From positions 1 through 57,842 of IMG/VR virus record IMGVR_UViG_3300029787_000045: a DNA stretch of 57,842 bases, one strand, 5' to 3'. Origin of the DNA: a virus. A program made the position numbers and the translations under genes. The first letter of the stretch is position 1, and each line of letters opens with the position of its first letter. The notes under the pieces were generated by a model. That model saw only the letters and a list, made by a program, of their open reading frames with translations, had not been told where the DNA came from and made no database searches. Below are positions 25,536 through 32,130 of the stretch, in pieces.

Positions 25536-25703
25536 TCATTCTCCAATTTTTAAGGTAATAGGTGCATCTTTATCATGAAAGCATTCTAGTGTAAATTTCT
25601 CTCCTTTAGTTGTTGTTACTTCTACATCTATTGTTCCAAATGTTTTCATATCTATTTTAGATATAACAATATTACTTACGTTGTGTATTGTACCTCTTTT
25701 CAT
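25536..25703 (-). CDS. Small beta-rich protein, unknown
   Basis: 55 residues (MKRGTIHNVSNIVISK... to ...APITLKIGE); alternating beta-strand pattern. AAGGG precedes a double ATG (25706/25703). Its final codons contain the GGAG ribosome site of the DUF932 gene. Below the usual size cutoff. Confidence 0.5.
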   Translation of the reverse strand: MKRGTIHNVSNIVISKIDMKTFGTIDVEVTTTKGEKFTLECFHDKDAPITLKIGE

Positions 25704-25720
25704 CATCTTCCCTTTCAGTG

Positions 25721-25918
25721 TTACACCAGTGTTATACTAAGAGTATTCGAGTAGTCTTTTGTCACTTCATCTATAGTATCATAATGATAATTTTTTTCAT
25801 AGTATTCCTTCTCGCCTGTTCCTTCACATTCATGGCATTTATATGGTATAGTATTATAACCGTATAATTCACCTTGTCCATTACAATCTTCACATTGTTG
25901 TACAATAATCCAAGTCAT
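25721..25918 (-). CDS. Small DnaJ-type zinc-finger protein
   Basis: 65 residues with two CxxCxGxG units: CEDCNGQG (9-16) and CHECEGTG (28-35). This is half a DnaJ Cys-rich domain, enough to hold one zinc ion. There is no J domain. May bind unfolded protein or nucleic acid. ATGA overlap with the upstream 45-residue ORF. Confidence 0.65.
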   Translation of the reverse strand: MTWIIVQQCEDCNGQGELYGYNTIPYKCHECEGTGEKEYYEKNYHYDTIDEVTKDYSNTLSITLV

Positions 25919-26052
25919 TTCATTTCCTTATATGTTTTCATAGCTATATCTGTAGCTGCATGTTTAGCTTCACCTTCACTCATGCCATTAGCTATTAATT
26001 CATCAAAGGCTTCTTCCCAGAATTGTAAGAGTATTTCTTCATTCAACAACAT
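25915..26052 (-). CDS. Small helical protein, unknown
   Basis: 45 residues (MLLNEEILLQFWEEAFDELI...), amphipathic and acidic. AGAGAGGAT lies about 10 nt upstream, and it overlaps the zinc-finger gene by 4 nt. It is the first gene after the hairpin repeat at 26093-26148. Confidence 0.45.
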   Translation of the reverse strand: MLLNEEILLQFWEEAFDELIANGMSEGEAKHAATDIAMKTYKEMK

Positions 26053-26092
26053 GGTTTAAATTATCCTCTCTAATTTCTTCCTTTGGAATAAA

Positions 26093-26148
26093 GTATTGAA
26101 GCAATCCCTCGCTTCGCAGAAGTGAGTGAGGGATTGCTGGTGGTTGAT
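26093..26148 (-). repeat. 56-bp hairpin repeat, copy 1
   Basis: Stem AGCAATCCCTC (26100-26110) / GAGGGATTGCT (26128-26138), 11 bp, with an inner CTTC-GCA-GAAG hairpin. The 56-bp block matches 29585-29640 at 55 of 56 positions (c/t at the inner loop). Located in the leader of a leftward gene set. Confidence 0.8.
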
Positions 26149-26161
26149 CACGCTGTCTTCT

Positions 26162-26410
26162 TTAACTCGATTTGGAATAGTGTGTATGATCGTTAATAAA
26201 CTCAATGAGTTCTTTTGCATCATTTAGTCCTATCACTTTTCCAATAATTCCTTTAGAATTTCCTTCTTCATCTACGTTAATCATAGCTGCCTCAATAGAA
26301 CCTTTTTCTCTAATACCTGATACTCCTAAATTATTTTTCTCATGAATAGAAACTTGAATTAAAGATATGTAAATATTATCTCTTAATTTTATCCTAATTC
26401 CACTTGACAT
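26162..26410 (-). CDS. Hypothetical protein
   Basis: 82 residues (MSSGIRIKLRDNIYISLIQV...), beta-rich first half and one helix at the end. AAAGGTAAC precedes the ATG. No family recognised. The 56-bp hairpin repeat lies just downstream. Confidence 0.5.
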   Translation of the reverse strand: MSSGIRIKLRDNIYISLIQVSIHEKNNLGVSGIREKGSIEAAMINVDEEGNSKGIIGKVIGLNDAKELIEFINDHTHYSKSS

Positions 26411-26415
26411 TTTAG

Positions 26416-26742
26416 TTACCTTTCTAAGGCTGCAATTAATCTAGTCTTGACTTGATGTTCATAGGGTATTTCTTCTGGCTTTTCATTAAAAGCTACTGAT
26501 TTATCATATGGTTCATCTGTTCTTTTTTTTCTCCTACTTATAGAATTTCTATGTTCTGAACTAGGTTTACATAATCCGGCTCTATTTTTAATACCTATCA
26601 CAGAGTTTCTAGTAAGTAAATTATGTAAATGACCTCTTAACTTTTTGTTTGCTTCTTGAGCTACTTGTGAAGAACTCAACCCATCTTTAAAGAGACTAAG
26701 TACTACTGTTTTAGTTATTTCAGTATGAGTATGAATAGCCAT
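26416..26742 (-). CDS. GcrA-like helix-turn-helix regulator
   Basis: 108 residues. DGLSSSQVAQEANKKL (20-35), then LTRNSVIGIKNRAGL (43-57) matches the N-terminal DNA-binding part of GcrA (GLSxSQIAxxL...TRNAVIGKVxRLGL), the sigma-70-linked cell-cycle activator of Alphaproteobacteria. The rest is basic and does not show the C-terminal sigma-binding domain clearly. It could redirect host transcription at GANTC-dependent promoters. The host GcrA similarity is the main clue to an alphaproteobacterial host. Its start overlaps the preceding ORF's stop. Confidence 0.65.
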   Translation of the reverse strand: MAIHTHTEITKTVVLSLFKDGLSSSQVAQEANKKLRGHLHNLLTRNSVIGIKNRAGLCKPSSEHRNSISRRKKRTDEPYDKSVAFNEKPEEIPYEHQVKTRLIAALER

Positions 26743-26894
26743 CAGTCTTCTCTTTCTATGCCTATGGTTTCAGTCAGCATACGCACTTCTCCTACTTTCA
26801 TATCGTGAAATTTCTTTTTAACTTCATCTTCCTGCCTTCTGGCAAAATAGTAGTCTGTTAATTTAGAGTCAAAAAGTAAAAATGATTTCCTCAT
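26742..26894 (-). CDS. Small charged protein, unknown
   Basis: 50 residues (MRKSFLLFDSKLTDYYFARR...). GGAG lies ~9 nt before the ATG; it overlaps the HhH gene by 4 nt and the GcrA-like gene by 1 nt. The tiling supports it despite its size. Confidence 0.5.
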   Translation of the reverse strand: MRKSFLLFDSKLTDYYFARRQEDEVKKKFHDMKVGEVRMLTETIGIERED

Positions 26895-27502
26895 TTTGCA
26901 ATACTCCTAAAAGTTGAAATTGGTAGAATACACTTCACATGGAAAGTGGATACTTGTTCCACATCTTGAAAACTTTTTGGATATAAATCCGCTAGAAATT
27001 CGCACCAACTATCCCAAAGGTATTCGCATCCCCCTAATTCTTCACAGGTTTTCAAATACAACTCAGCTTTTCTTAAAGCTGTATCGTATTTTAATTTCTT
27101 AGAAAGTTTAAAAGTATGAGGTGATAATCCGAACCTTCTAAGGTTATGACTATCTAAACAACCTACTTCACCAACGCATAGTTGTAATACAAAACCAGCT
27201 TTGGGTAGTCCTATGCCGGGAATAGAAGCTACGTTTAAAAGTTTAATTTCTAATGGCATATTAGGATCATGAATATCTTCATATAGTTTTTTCTTATTCT
27301 TGGCAGAATAGGTTAGCGTATCAGCTTTAGATCCCCAAGCATATTTGCTTTCAATACCTTCTTTCAGAAAAGAGTTATAAATTTTATCTGCGGTGCTAAA
27401 GTGTTGTTGAATTGTAGCACTAACAAACCATATTACTTTCATGGTGTTTGTTGGACTTTTTTCTGCCCATTTCTGGATTATTGGCTGATGATCTTTGAAC
27501 AT
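26891..27502 (-). CDS. Helix-hairpin-helix DNA glycosylase-like protein
   Basis: 203 residues. VASIPGIGLPKAGFVLQL is a classic HhH (L-PG-[IV]G-x-K-A), followed by CLDSHNLRRFG, matching the V-D-T-H-x-x-R block that carries the catalytic Asp of HhH-GPD glycosylases (Nth/MutY family). The Fe-S cysteine cluster of Nth is absent. May remove or nick modified bases in host or phage DNA, or only bind DNA. GGAGAAGTAGA precedes the start. Confidence 0.6.
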   Translation of the reverse strand: MFKDHQPIIQKWAEKSPTNTMKVIWFVSATIQQHFSTADKIYNSFLKEGIESKYAWGSKADTLTYSAKNKKKLYEDIHDPNMPLEIKLLNVASIPGIGLPKAGFVLQLCVGEVGCLDSHNLRRFGLSPHTFKLSKKLKYDTALRKAELYLKTCEELGGCEYLWDSWCEFLADLYPKSFQDVEQVSTFHVKCILPISTFRSIAK

Positions 27503-27756
27503 TCTACTTCTCCTATTTCTGTTACGTTTATGCCTGTCAGATGTTCGTGTGTATTGTATGCCTTTAAGTGTGCGGCCTCTTCATCTTCTGCATACACTAC
27601 CACACTATCAGGATAAAATATCCCAATGGCACCGATTTTACGGCCTTGTCTCCACTCTACTCTATATTTTTTCATTTTATTTACCTCATCAAACATTGTT
27701 ACTTGTTTCATTAGCTTTAGTTCCTTTAGTTTAGTTCGGTTACTGACTGCCATCAT
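27478..27756 (-). CDS. Hypothetical protein
   Basis: 92 residues if the start is ATG 27756 (GGAGACAAAG upstream). An alternative ATG 27675 (GAGGTAAATAAA upstream) would leave only the compact beta-rich part MKKYRVEWRQGRKIGA... The end overlaps the HhH gene by 25 nt. No family recognised. Confidence 0.5.
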   Translation of the reverse strand: MMAVSNRTKLKELKLMKQVTMFDEVNKMKKYRVEWRQGRKIGAIGIFYPDSVVVYAEDEEAAHLKAYNTHEHLTGINVTEIGEVECSKIISQ

Positions 27757-27955
27757 CTTTGTCTCCGACCTCATTCCTTACTTCGTTGCAATCGTTATAG
27801 GTTGCAACATAACCAAATTGATTATACAGATCAACGCCGTTCGTACCGACGCTAGGATACACAATAAGTTTACCGTTACATCGAATATCAAGCTCCGCTT
27901 GTAGATATTCAATTGCTAGTTGATCTTCTGGAATTACTACCAAATATTCAGTCAT
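27740..27955 (-). CDS. Hypothetical protein
   Basis: 71 residues (MTEYLVVIPEDQLAIEYLQA...), mixed alpha/beta. Overlaps neighbours at both ends (8 and 17 nt), so it is part of a coupled run. Confidence 0.5.
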   Translation of the reverse strand: MTEYLVVIPEDQLAIEYLQAELDIRCNGKLIVYPSVGTNGVDLYNQFGYVATYNDCNEVRNEVGDKDDGSQ

Positions 27956-28754
27956 TAGAACCTCGCTCTATTTCATACATGTGTTGTTCAATATCAGAAC
28001 GTAAACGTAGTTCATTAAACTTATGAGGATAACTACATAAGTTTTTGATAAACTTATCGTAACTAAAACACTTAGACTTCCTAGTAGCATTCATTAATAC
28101 TTCTTGAAATACTTGTCTTTTTACTGTGCTTTTTTGTAGCGGTGGGTTATGTGCAGCACAGTAAACTTCTTCAAACATAGGAAGATATTTATCTAATCTC
28201 CTTTTAATTTTAGTATCAAATTGTAGCTTACCATCTTTAAAAGATTTGTTACCACCTTTTTCTATATCTCTACGGTATCTTCCTCTATGCACTGATCTAT
28301 TATTATTCCAAATCATTAAAATAATACTATCAGTAGTATACTTACCATAGTATTTTTTATAGTCTAAGTATATATTATATACTTCAGAAGTCTCAGGAAC
28401 ACTAGACCAGTACTTAGCATAGTTCTGTAAAACCCAATTCTTCATTTGTGTATTAAGTTTAATCATTAGATGTTCATCAGTTGATTTATCTATAATACAA
28501 TACCTTGTTAAATTTTCTCTAATAGCAGCTTCATTTCTATGTTGTCCATCTATAATCTTATATATTATGACACCCTTAACATTTACTTTACGTACAATAA
28601 TAGGATTAATATGTAATAGATTTGATTCTTTTAAAGAATTTTGTAAATCTTTTACTTTAGCCTCAGTTAAAGGCCTGTTCTTATAATAATGTTCAAACTT
28701 CACATCAGAATTAACTTTATATATTTTATTTACTTCTGTTAAACCTTTAAACAT
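27948..28754 (-). CDS. ParB-like nuclease/NTPase-domain protein
   Basis: 268 residues from ATG 28754 (GGAG 6 nt upstream). The N-terminus has the ParB/sulfiredoxin core: PLTEAKVKDLQNSLKES, then NPIIVRK, then YKIIDGQHRNEAA. In this family GQHR-type motifs bind CTP/ATP or act as a nuclease; free-standing phage versions are common and mostly uncharacterised. The rest is basic and helical, with no ParB HTH. Early position suggests DNA binding or host takeover. Confidence 0.7.
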   Translation of the reverse strand: MFKGLTEVNKIYKVNSDVKFEHYYKNRPLTEAKVKDLQNSLKESNLLHINPIIVRKVNVKGVIIYKIIDGQHRNEAAIRENLTRYCIIDKSTDEHLMIKLNTQMKNWVLQNYAKYWSSVPETSEVYNIYLDYKKYYGKYTTDSIILMIWNNNRSVHRGRYRRDIEKGGNKSFKDGKLQFDTKIKRRLDKYLPMFEEVYCAAHNPPLQKSTVKRQVFQEVLMNATRKSKCFSYDKFIKNLCSYPHKFNELRLRSDIEQHMYEIERGSND

Positions 28755-28905
28755 CACACTCTCCATCAATTGTAAAACATGGGTTAGGCTTACAAGTATT
28801 TGCAGCCCATTGTCGCATCACTTCATCATACTTTTCTTTAGTATTAAAAGCAGATAACATAAACTCTTTAAACTCTTTATCATAGGTCACATGATTAATA
28901 GTCAT
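28747..28905 (-). CDS. Small protein, unknown
   Basis: 52 residues (MTINHVTYDKEFKEFMLS... ending PCFTIDGECDV). GAGG is 9 nt upstream of the ATG. It overlaps the ParB-like gene by 8 nt. Two C-terminal cysteines. Confidence 0.5.
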   Translation of the reverse strand: MTINHVTYDKEFKEFMLSAFNTKEKYDEVMRQWAANTCKPNPCFTIDGECDV

Positions 28906-28918
28906 ATCATTTACCTCA

Positions 28919-29080
28919 TCAAGCTGCGATGTAATCTAAGTAGAGCAAACTAGCCACTACTGCAATAGCGCCTTTACATACTAATAGTATAGATATAGCA
29001 ATATCAAATGACAGTAGTGTGCCGCTGATTATTAAGAATATTCCTATCAATATTCCGAAAATTGTTGCTGCTATTTTCAT
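28919..29080 (-). CDS. Small two-TM membrane protein
   Basis: 53 residues from ATG 29080 (AAGGA 7 nt upstream). Nearly all hydrophobic: residues 2-24 and 28-50 as two membrane segments. Made early in infection by position; could affect the host membrane or block superinfection. Follows the nested hairpin at 29105-29150. Confidence 0.5.
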   Translation of the reverse strand: MKIAATIFGILIGIFLIISGTLLSFDIAISILLVCKGAIAVVASLLYLDYIAA

Positions 29081-29104
29081 TAGATTTTCCTTCAGTTTTA
29101 AGGG

Positions 29105-29150
29105 AGAGTGAGTACCTGAGAAGCATAGCTTCGTTACAGGCACTCACTCT
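29105..29150 (-). promoter_or_regulatory. Nested intercistronic hairpin
   Basis: Three stacked stems: AGAGTGAGT / ACTCACTCT (29105-29113, 29142-29150), CCTG / CAGG, and GAAGC / GCTTC around an ATA loop. It lies just upstream of the ribosome site of the two-TM protein gene. Confidence 0.65.
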
Positions 29151-29175
29151 GAGTTATCTGAGTATAGAATTACAC

Positions 29176-29538
29176 TCAGAAGGGAGCTTCATTAGAAATT
29201 GGTGTTTCGGCTGCACTACCTATAGTTTTATCTGAAGACTTGGATGGAGTATAATCATTAGAGTAATTACGATCACCAACTATGACAAGCTTATCCATAT
29301 TTTTCAAAGGAAAGTCAGAGGGTAATGATCTAATACCTTCAGTCATCATGCACTCATGACCTAAAAGAATATCACTATCTTTCAGGTAATAGAACTTAGC
29401 AATGGCGTATCCCTTGGATACAGCATCAGCATAGTTAGCTTTGTTCTGTAAGGTACTTTTACCTTGTGGTGAATCAATCCACTCAGTACCATTATAAAAT
29501 CTCCATACAGTAGTTGTCATAGCATTTACAAAAGACAT
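29176..29538 (-). CDS. Hypothetical early protein
   Basis: 120 residues from ATG 29538 (AAAGGAG upstream). Beginning MSFVNAMTTTVWRFYNGTEW; Ser/Thr-rich C-terminus ends SNEAPF. The 56-bp hairpin repeat copy 2 lies 47 nt before its start. No family recognised. Confidence 0.55.
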   Translation of the reverse strand: MSFVNAMTTTVWRFYNGTEWIDSPQGKSTLQNKANYADAVSKGYAIAKFYYLKDSDILLGHECMMTEGIRSLPSDFPLKNMDKLVIVGDRNYSNDYTPSKSSDKTIGSAAETPISNEAPF

Positions 29539-29584
29539 ATCATGTCTCCTTTCGTAGGCTGCTGTCATCCCCCAGCAGCTTGGG

Positions 29585-29640
29585 GTATTGAAGCAATCCC
29601 TCGCTTCGTAGAAGTGAGTGAGGGATTGCTGGTGGTTGAT
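29585..29640 (-). repeat. 56-bp hairpin repeat, copy 2
   Basis: Near-identical to 26093-26148 (one c/t difference). Stem AGCAATCCCTC (29592-29602) / GAGGGATTGCT (29620-29630), with the CTTC-GTA-GAAG inner hairpin. In the 110-nt gap between the first and second leftward genes. Confidence 0.8.
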
Positions 29641-29648
29641 GAAGAATC

Positions 29649-29996
29649 TCAGACTTTTTCGATAAGACTGGCTGCATCTTTAACAACAGGACAGTCTCTC
29701 ATGAATGCAGCAAGCTCATCTGTAAGACCAGCTGAGCGTCTAAAACCAGTGCGAGGTGGTTTGTTTCCTGGTATTCCACGTAAATTCTTAGGACAATGGA
29801 ATGAAGAATTTGAATGGAGAACTCTAACCCAAAGACCATAGCGCTTGGCTTTGGCAAGAGAAGCTTTAAATAAAGGCTCATTCCTTTCAGAACTTGGCAT
29901 CATGTCAACCCACACGTCACCTTCAGGAAAAGTCTCAGCAACCTTTGGAAAGATCGCTATCATGTCAGAAGGAATGTAAACCTGAAAAGTACTCAT
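29649..29996 (-). CDS. Hypothetical protein, first gene of the leftward operon
   Basis: 115 residues (MSTFQVYIPSDMIAIFPKVA...). TAGGAG lies 8 nt upstream. It faces the divergent control region and is likely the first gene expressed. No family recognised. Confidence 0.55.
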   Translation of the reverse strand: MSTFQVYIPSDMIAIFPKVAETFPEGDVWVDMMPSSERNEPLFKASLAKAKRYGLWVRVLHSNSSFHCPKNLRGIPGNKPPRTGFRRSAGLTDELAAFMRDCPVVKDAASLIEKV

Positions 29997-30016
29997 AACT
30001 CAATCTCCTATGTTAA

Positions 30017-30054
30017 GTTTTTTTCGTAGAACCGCAGGTTCTTCTACGAAAAAC
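30017..30054 (-). promoter_or_regulatory. Hairpin in the leader of the first leftward gene
   Basis: T-rich arm ending CGTAGAA (30017-30031) pairs with TTCTACGAAAAAC (30042-30054), with inner AACC-GCA-GGTT. It lies just ahead of the TAGGAG ribosome site of the 29649-29996 gene, like the other hairpins of this operon. Confidence 0.6.
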
Positions 30055-30196
30055 AACGAGATCGTCTTGACTCAGAGGTTGACTCGTCTTCACTTACGGT
30101 ATATCATCATGCACTATGATAGAAGGATATGCTGTGATGTATATGAAATATTCTGTAGGATCAATAGGTTATGATATATATGGTAAGTTAAATGGA

Positions 30197-30253
30197 ATAC
30201 GATAGAAGACATAAATGACATCCTTCGGATGAATTTATAAGTAACTATCGTAT
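30197..30253. repeat. Stacked palindrome (hairpin) in the control region
   Basis: Outer stem ATACGATAG / CTATCGTAT (9 bp), middle ATAAAT / ATTTAT, inner CATCC-TTC-GGATG: three co-axial stems on one axis, separated by small internal loops. Strong secondary structure on either strand. Confidence 0.75.
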
Positions 30254-30263
30254 ACTTATACGT

Positions 30264-30343
30264 CTAGTTTTTTTACGGGTACCCATAAGTGCTATAAAAA
30301 AGTATTTTTATAGTACTTATGAGTACCCTAGGGAAAAAACTAG
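30264..30343. repeat. 80-bp imperfect palindrome in the control region
   Basis: The arm CTAGTTTTTT...CATAAGTGCTATAAAAA (30264-30300) is mirrored by TTTTTATAGTACTTATG...AAAAAACTAG (30305-30343) around AGTA; about 37-39 nt per arm with few mismatches. Long near-perfect palindromes like this are typical of origins, or of dimeric-protein binding sites. Confidence 0.8.
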
Positions 30344-30432
30344 TACCTTAGTATATATATAAGAAACAGCCCTGACAAATATTTTCAAAATAACTCGGAC
30401 TTCTCCTCAAAATAAAAACGGCTGCGCCTATT

Positions 30433-30452
30433 AAGTTACTTTAAAGTAACTT
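30433..30452. repeat. 20-bp perfect palindrome
   Basis: AAGTTACTTT / AAAGTAACTT, no spacer, directly before the AT-rich tract (runs of TTATATTATTTATATTTA). It has operator-like symmetry ahead of the terL promoter. Confidence 0.8.
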
Positions 30453-30487
30453 TAATATATATTATTTATATTATTTATATTTAATAG

Positions 30488-30516
30488 TTGCATTAAAGAA
30501 CTATATAGTGTATAAT
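30488..30516 (+). promoter_or_regulatory. Late promoter for terL (TTGCAT-17-TATAAT)
   Basis: TTGCAT (30488-30493), 17 bp, TATAAT (30511-30516), then AGATACT and the ATG at 30524. The expected start falls at 30523-30524, so the terL mRNA would begin at or one base before its ATG, i.e. leaderless. The same hexamers and spacing recur at 32073 and 36676. Confidence 0.8.
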
Positions 30517-30523
30517 AGATACT

Positions 30524-32071
30524 ATGGAGTTATTAGAAAGTACTAATGAGTATCTACAACCCTTTATAAACTTAAAGGAATTGTTAGATAAGAAAATAGA
30601 ACAAGATTGTAAAGATGATTTCTTAACCTTCGTTAAAGTCATGGCACCTATGATGGTGTCTGATTGGAAGATGGGTCGTCATATTGAAGTTATATCAGAT
30701 AAATTAAAAGATGTAGAGAATGGTAAAATAAAACGACTAATGGTCTTTCTTCCACCACGGTCTTCTAAGTCTGTTATTTGTTCTAAGCTCTTTCCAGCAT
30801 GGTATATAGGTAAAAATCCTGCACATGAAATACTGACTGTCTCCCATAGTGATCAATTATCTAGTGATTTTGGTAGGTCTGTTAGGGATGTAGTAAATAC
30901 TGAAGAATTTGAAAGAATCTTTAAAGGAGTCTCTTTAAGAAGTGATGTCAGAGCCGCTGGTAAATGGAAGACAAACCATAATGGGTCTTACTATGCTGCT
31001 GGTGTTAGGTCTCAAATAGCAGGACGTGGCGCTCACATAGCTATACTGGATGATGCTATGTCTGAAGAGGATGCCATCAGTGCTTCAGGCAGGAGATACA
31101 TCAAAGAATGGTATCCAGCAGGGCTTAGAACCCGCATCATGCCCAATGGGGCTATAGTAATTATTAATACACGCTACCACTATGATGATCTCTGTGGTTG
31201 GTTATTAAAACAACAAGAGAATATGGGAGAGTTTGAAACAATCCCATGGGAAGTAATTAGAATACCTGCATGGGTTGACGAAGAAGCAGCGGAATTGCTT
31301 GACTTACCTGTAGGCTCTAGTTACTTTCCTGAATGGAAATCTGATGAAACTCTTAGAATGGATGAGAGTGAGATCAAAGCCAGTAACGGTAGTAGATACT
31401 GGAATGCTCTCTATATGCAAGACCCTACACCTGAAGAGGGTGGTATTATTAAAAAGAAGTGGTTGAAGTATTGGGATTATGAAGAACCACCTCACTGTGA
31501 TTTTGTCATTCAAACATATGATACTGCTTTCTCTACACGGACTACGGCTGACTACAGTGTTATCCAGACATGGGGTATATTCTCTATGTATAACCAAGAT
31601 GACAATGGTATAGAAGATTTAACACCCAATCTAATCCTATTAGGGAATATCAGGGGTAGGTTTGAGTATCCAGAACTAAGAAGGATCACTCAGAAGCTAT
31701 ACGATGAACATAGACCAGATGTGTGTATGGTTGAAAAGAAAGCCAGTGGACAGTCTTTGCTACAGGATATGCGTCGGAGTGGCCTTCCTGTAATGGAATA
31801 CACACCAGACAAAGATAAGGTATCCAGAGTATACTCAGCTTCTCCAATCATTGAGGCTGGTAGAATGTGGATACCCAGTAAGAAGAAGTGGTCAGATGAA
31901 TTAGTAGAGGAACTACTAAGGTTCCCCAATGCTGCTCACGATGACCAAGTAGATGCAATGACAATGGCTATTCACTATATGAAAGAGTCTTGGCATCTAA
32001 CACATCCAGATGATCCATCTTATGATGAAGATATGTCATATAAAAAGAAAAATACTTATTGGACATTTTAA
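30524..32071 (+). CDS. terL: Terminase large subunit
   Basis: 515 residues. Walker A-like FLPPRSSKS (75-83) and Walker B AILDDAMSEED (173-183) form the packaging ATPase. The C-terminal RNase H-like nuclease is seen in QTYDTAFS (first Asp), CMVEKKASG and HDDQVDAMTMA (last Asp). Fits the TIGR01630-type large terminases. No Shine-Dalgarno precedes the ATG; see the leaderless promoter. Partner TerS is far away at 8487. Confidence 0.93.
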   Translation: MELLESTNEYLQPFINLKELLDKKIEQDCKDDFLTFVKVMAPMMVSDWKMGRHIEVISDKLKDVENGKIKRLMVFLPPRSSKSVICSKLFPAWYIGKNPAHEILTVSHSDQLSSDFGRSVRDVVNTEEFERIFKGVSLRSDVRAAGKWKTNHNGSYYAAGVRSQIAGRGAHIAILDDAMSEEDAISASGRRYIKEWYPAGLRTRIMPNGAIVIINTRYHYDDLCGWLLKQQENMGEFETIPWEVIRIPAWVDEEAAELLDLPVGSSYFPEWKSDETLRMDESEIKASNGSRYWNALYMQDPTPEEGGIIKKKWLKYWDYEEPPHCDFVIQTYDTAFSTRTTADYSVIQTWGIFSMYNQDDNGIEDLTPNLILLGNIRGRFEYPELRRITQKLYDEHRPDVCMVEKKASGQSLLQDMRRSGLPVMEYTPDKDKVSRVYSASPIIEAGRMWIPSKKKWSDELVEELLRFPNAAHDDQVDAMTMAIHYMKESWHLTHPDDPSYDEDMSYKKKNTYWTF

Positions 32072-32072
32072 T

Positions 32073-32101
32073 TTGCATCTAATAAAAAAGTATGGTATAA
32101 T
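32073..32101 (+). promoter_or_regulatory. Late promoter (TTGCAT-17-TATAAT)
   Basis: TTGCAT (32073-32078), 17 bp, TATAAT (32096-32101), followed by AGTATAG. The start is near 32108, leaving a ~23-nt leader with AGGGGAA before ATG 32131. It overlaps the end of terL. Identical in plan to 30488 and 36676. Confidence 0.8.
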
Positions 32102-32130
32102 AGTATAGTAAAAATATTTAGGGGAATAAC

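Larger units (their letters stand above)
29997..30523. other. Divergent control region, candidate replication origin
   Basis: 527 bp with no supported gene between the leftward and rightward operons. It holds, left to right: a 30017-30054 hairpin; two TTGACT direct repeats (30066-30083); the stacked hairpin 30197-30253; an 80-bp imperfect palindrome 30264-30343; a 20-bp perfect palindrome 30433-30452; a highly AT-rich tract 30453-30484; and the terL promoter. No clear sigma-70 promoter for the leftward operon was found. The palindromes plus AT-rich tract suggest an origin or regulator-binding site; inference. Confidence 0.55.

Noticed and set aside
30117-30206. 29-codon ORF in the divergent region
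   Set aside because: No ribosome site, overlaps the stacked palindrome, unremarkable composition.
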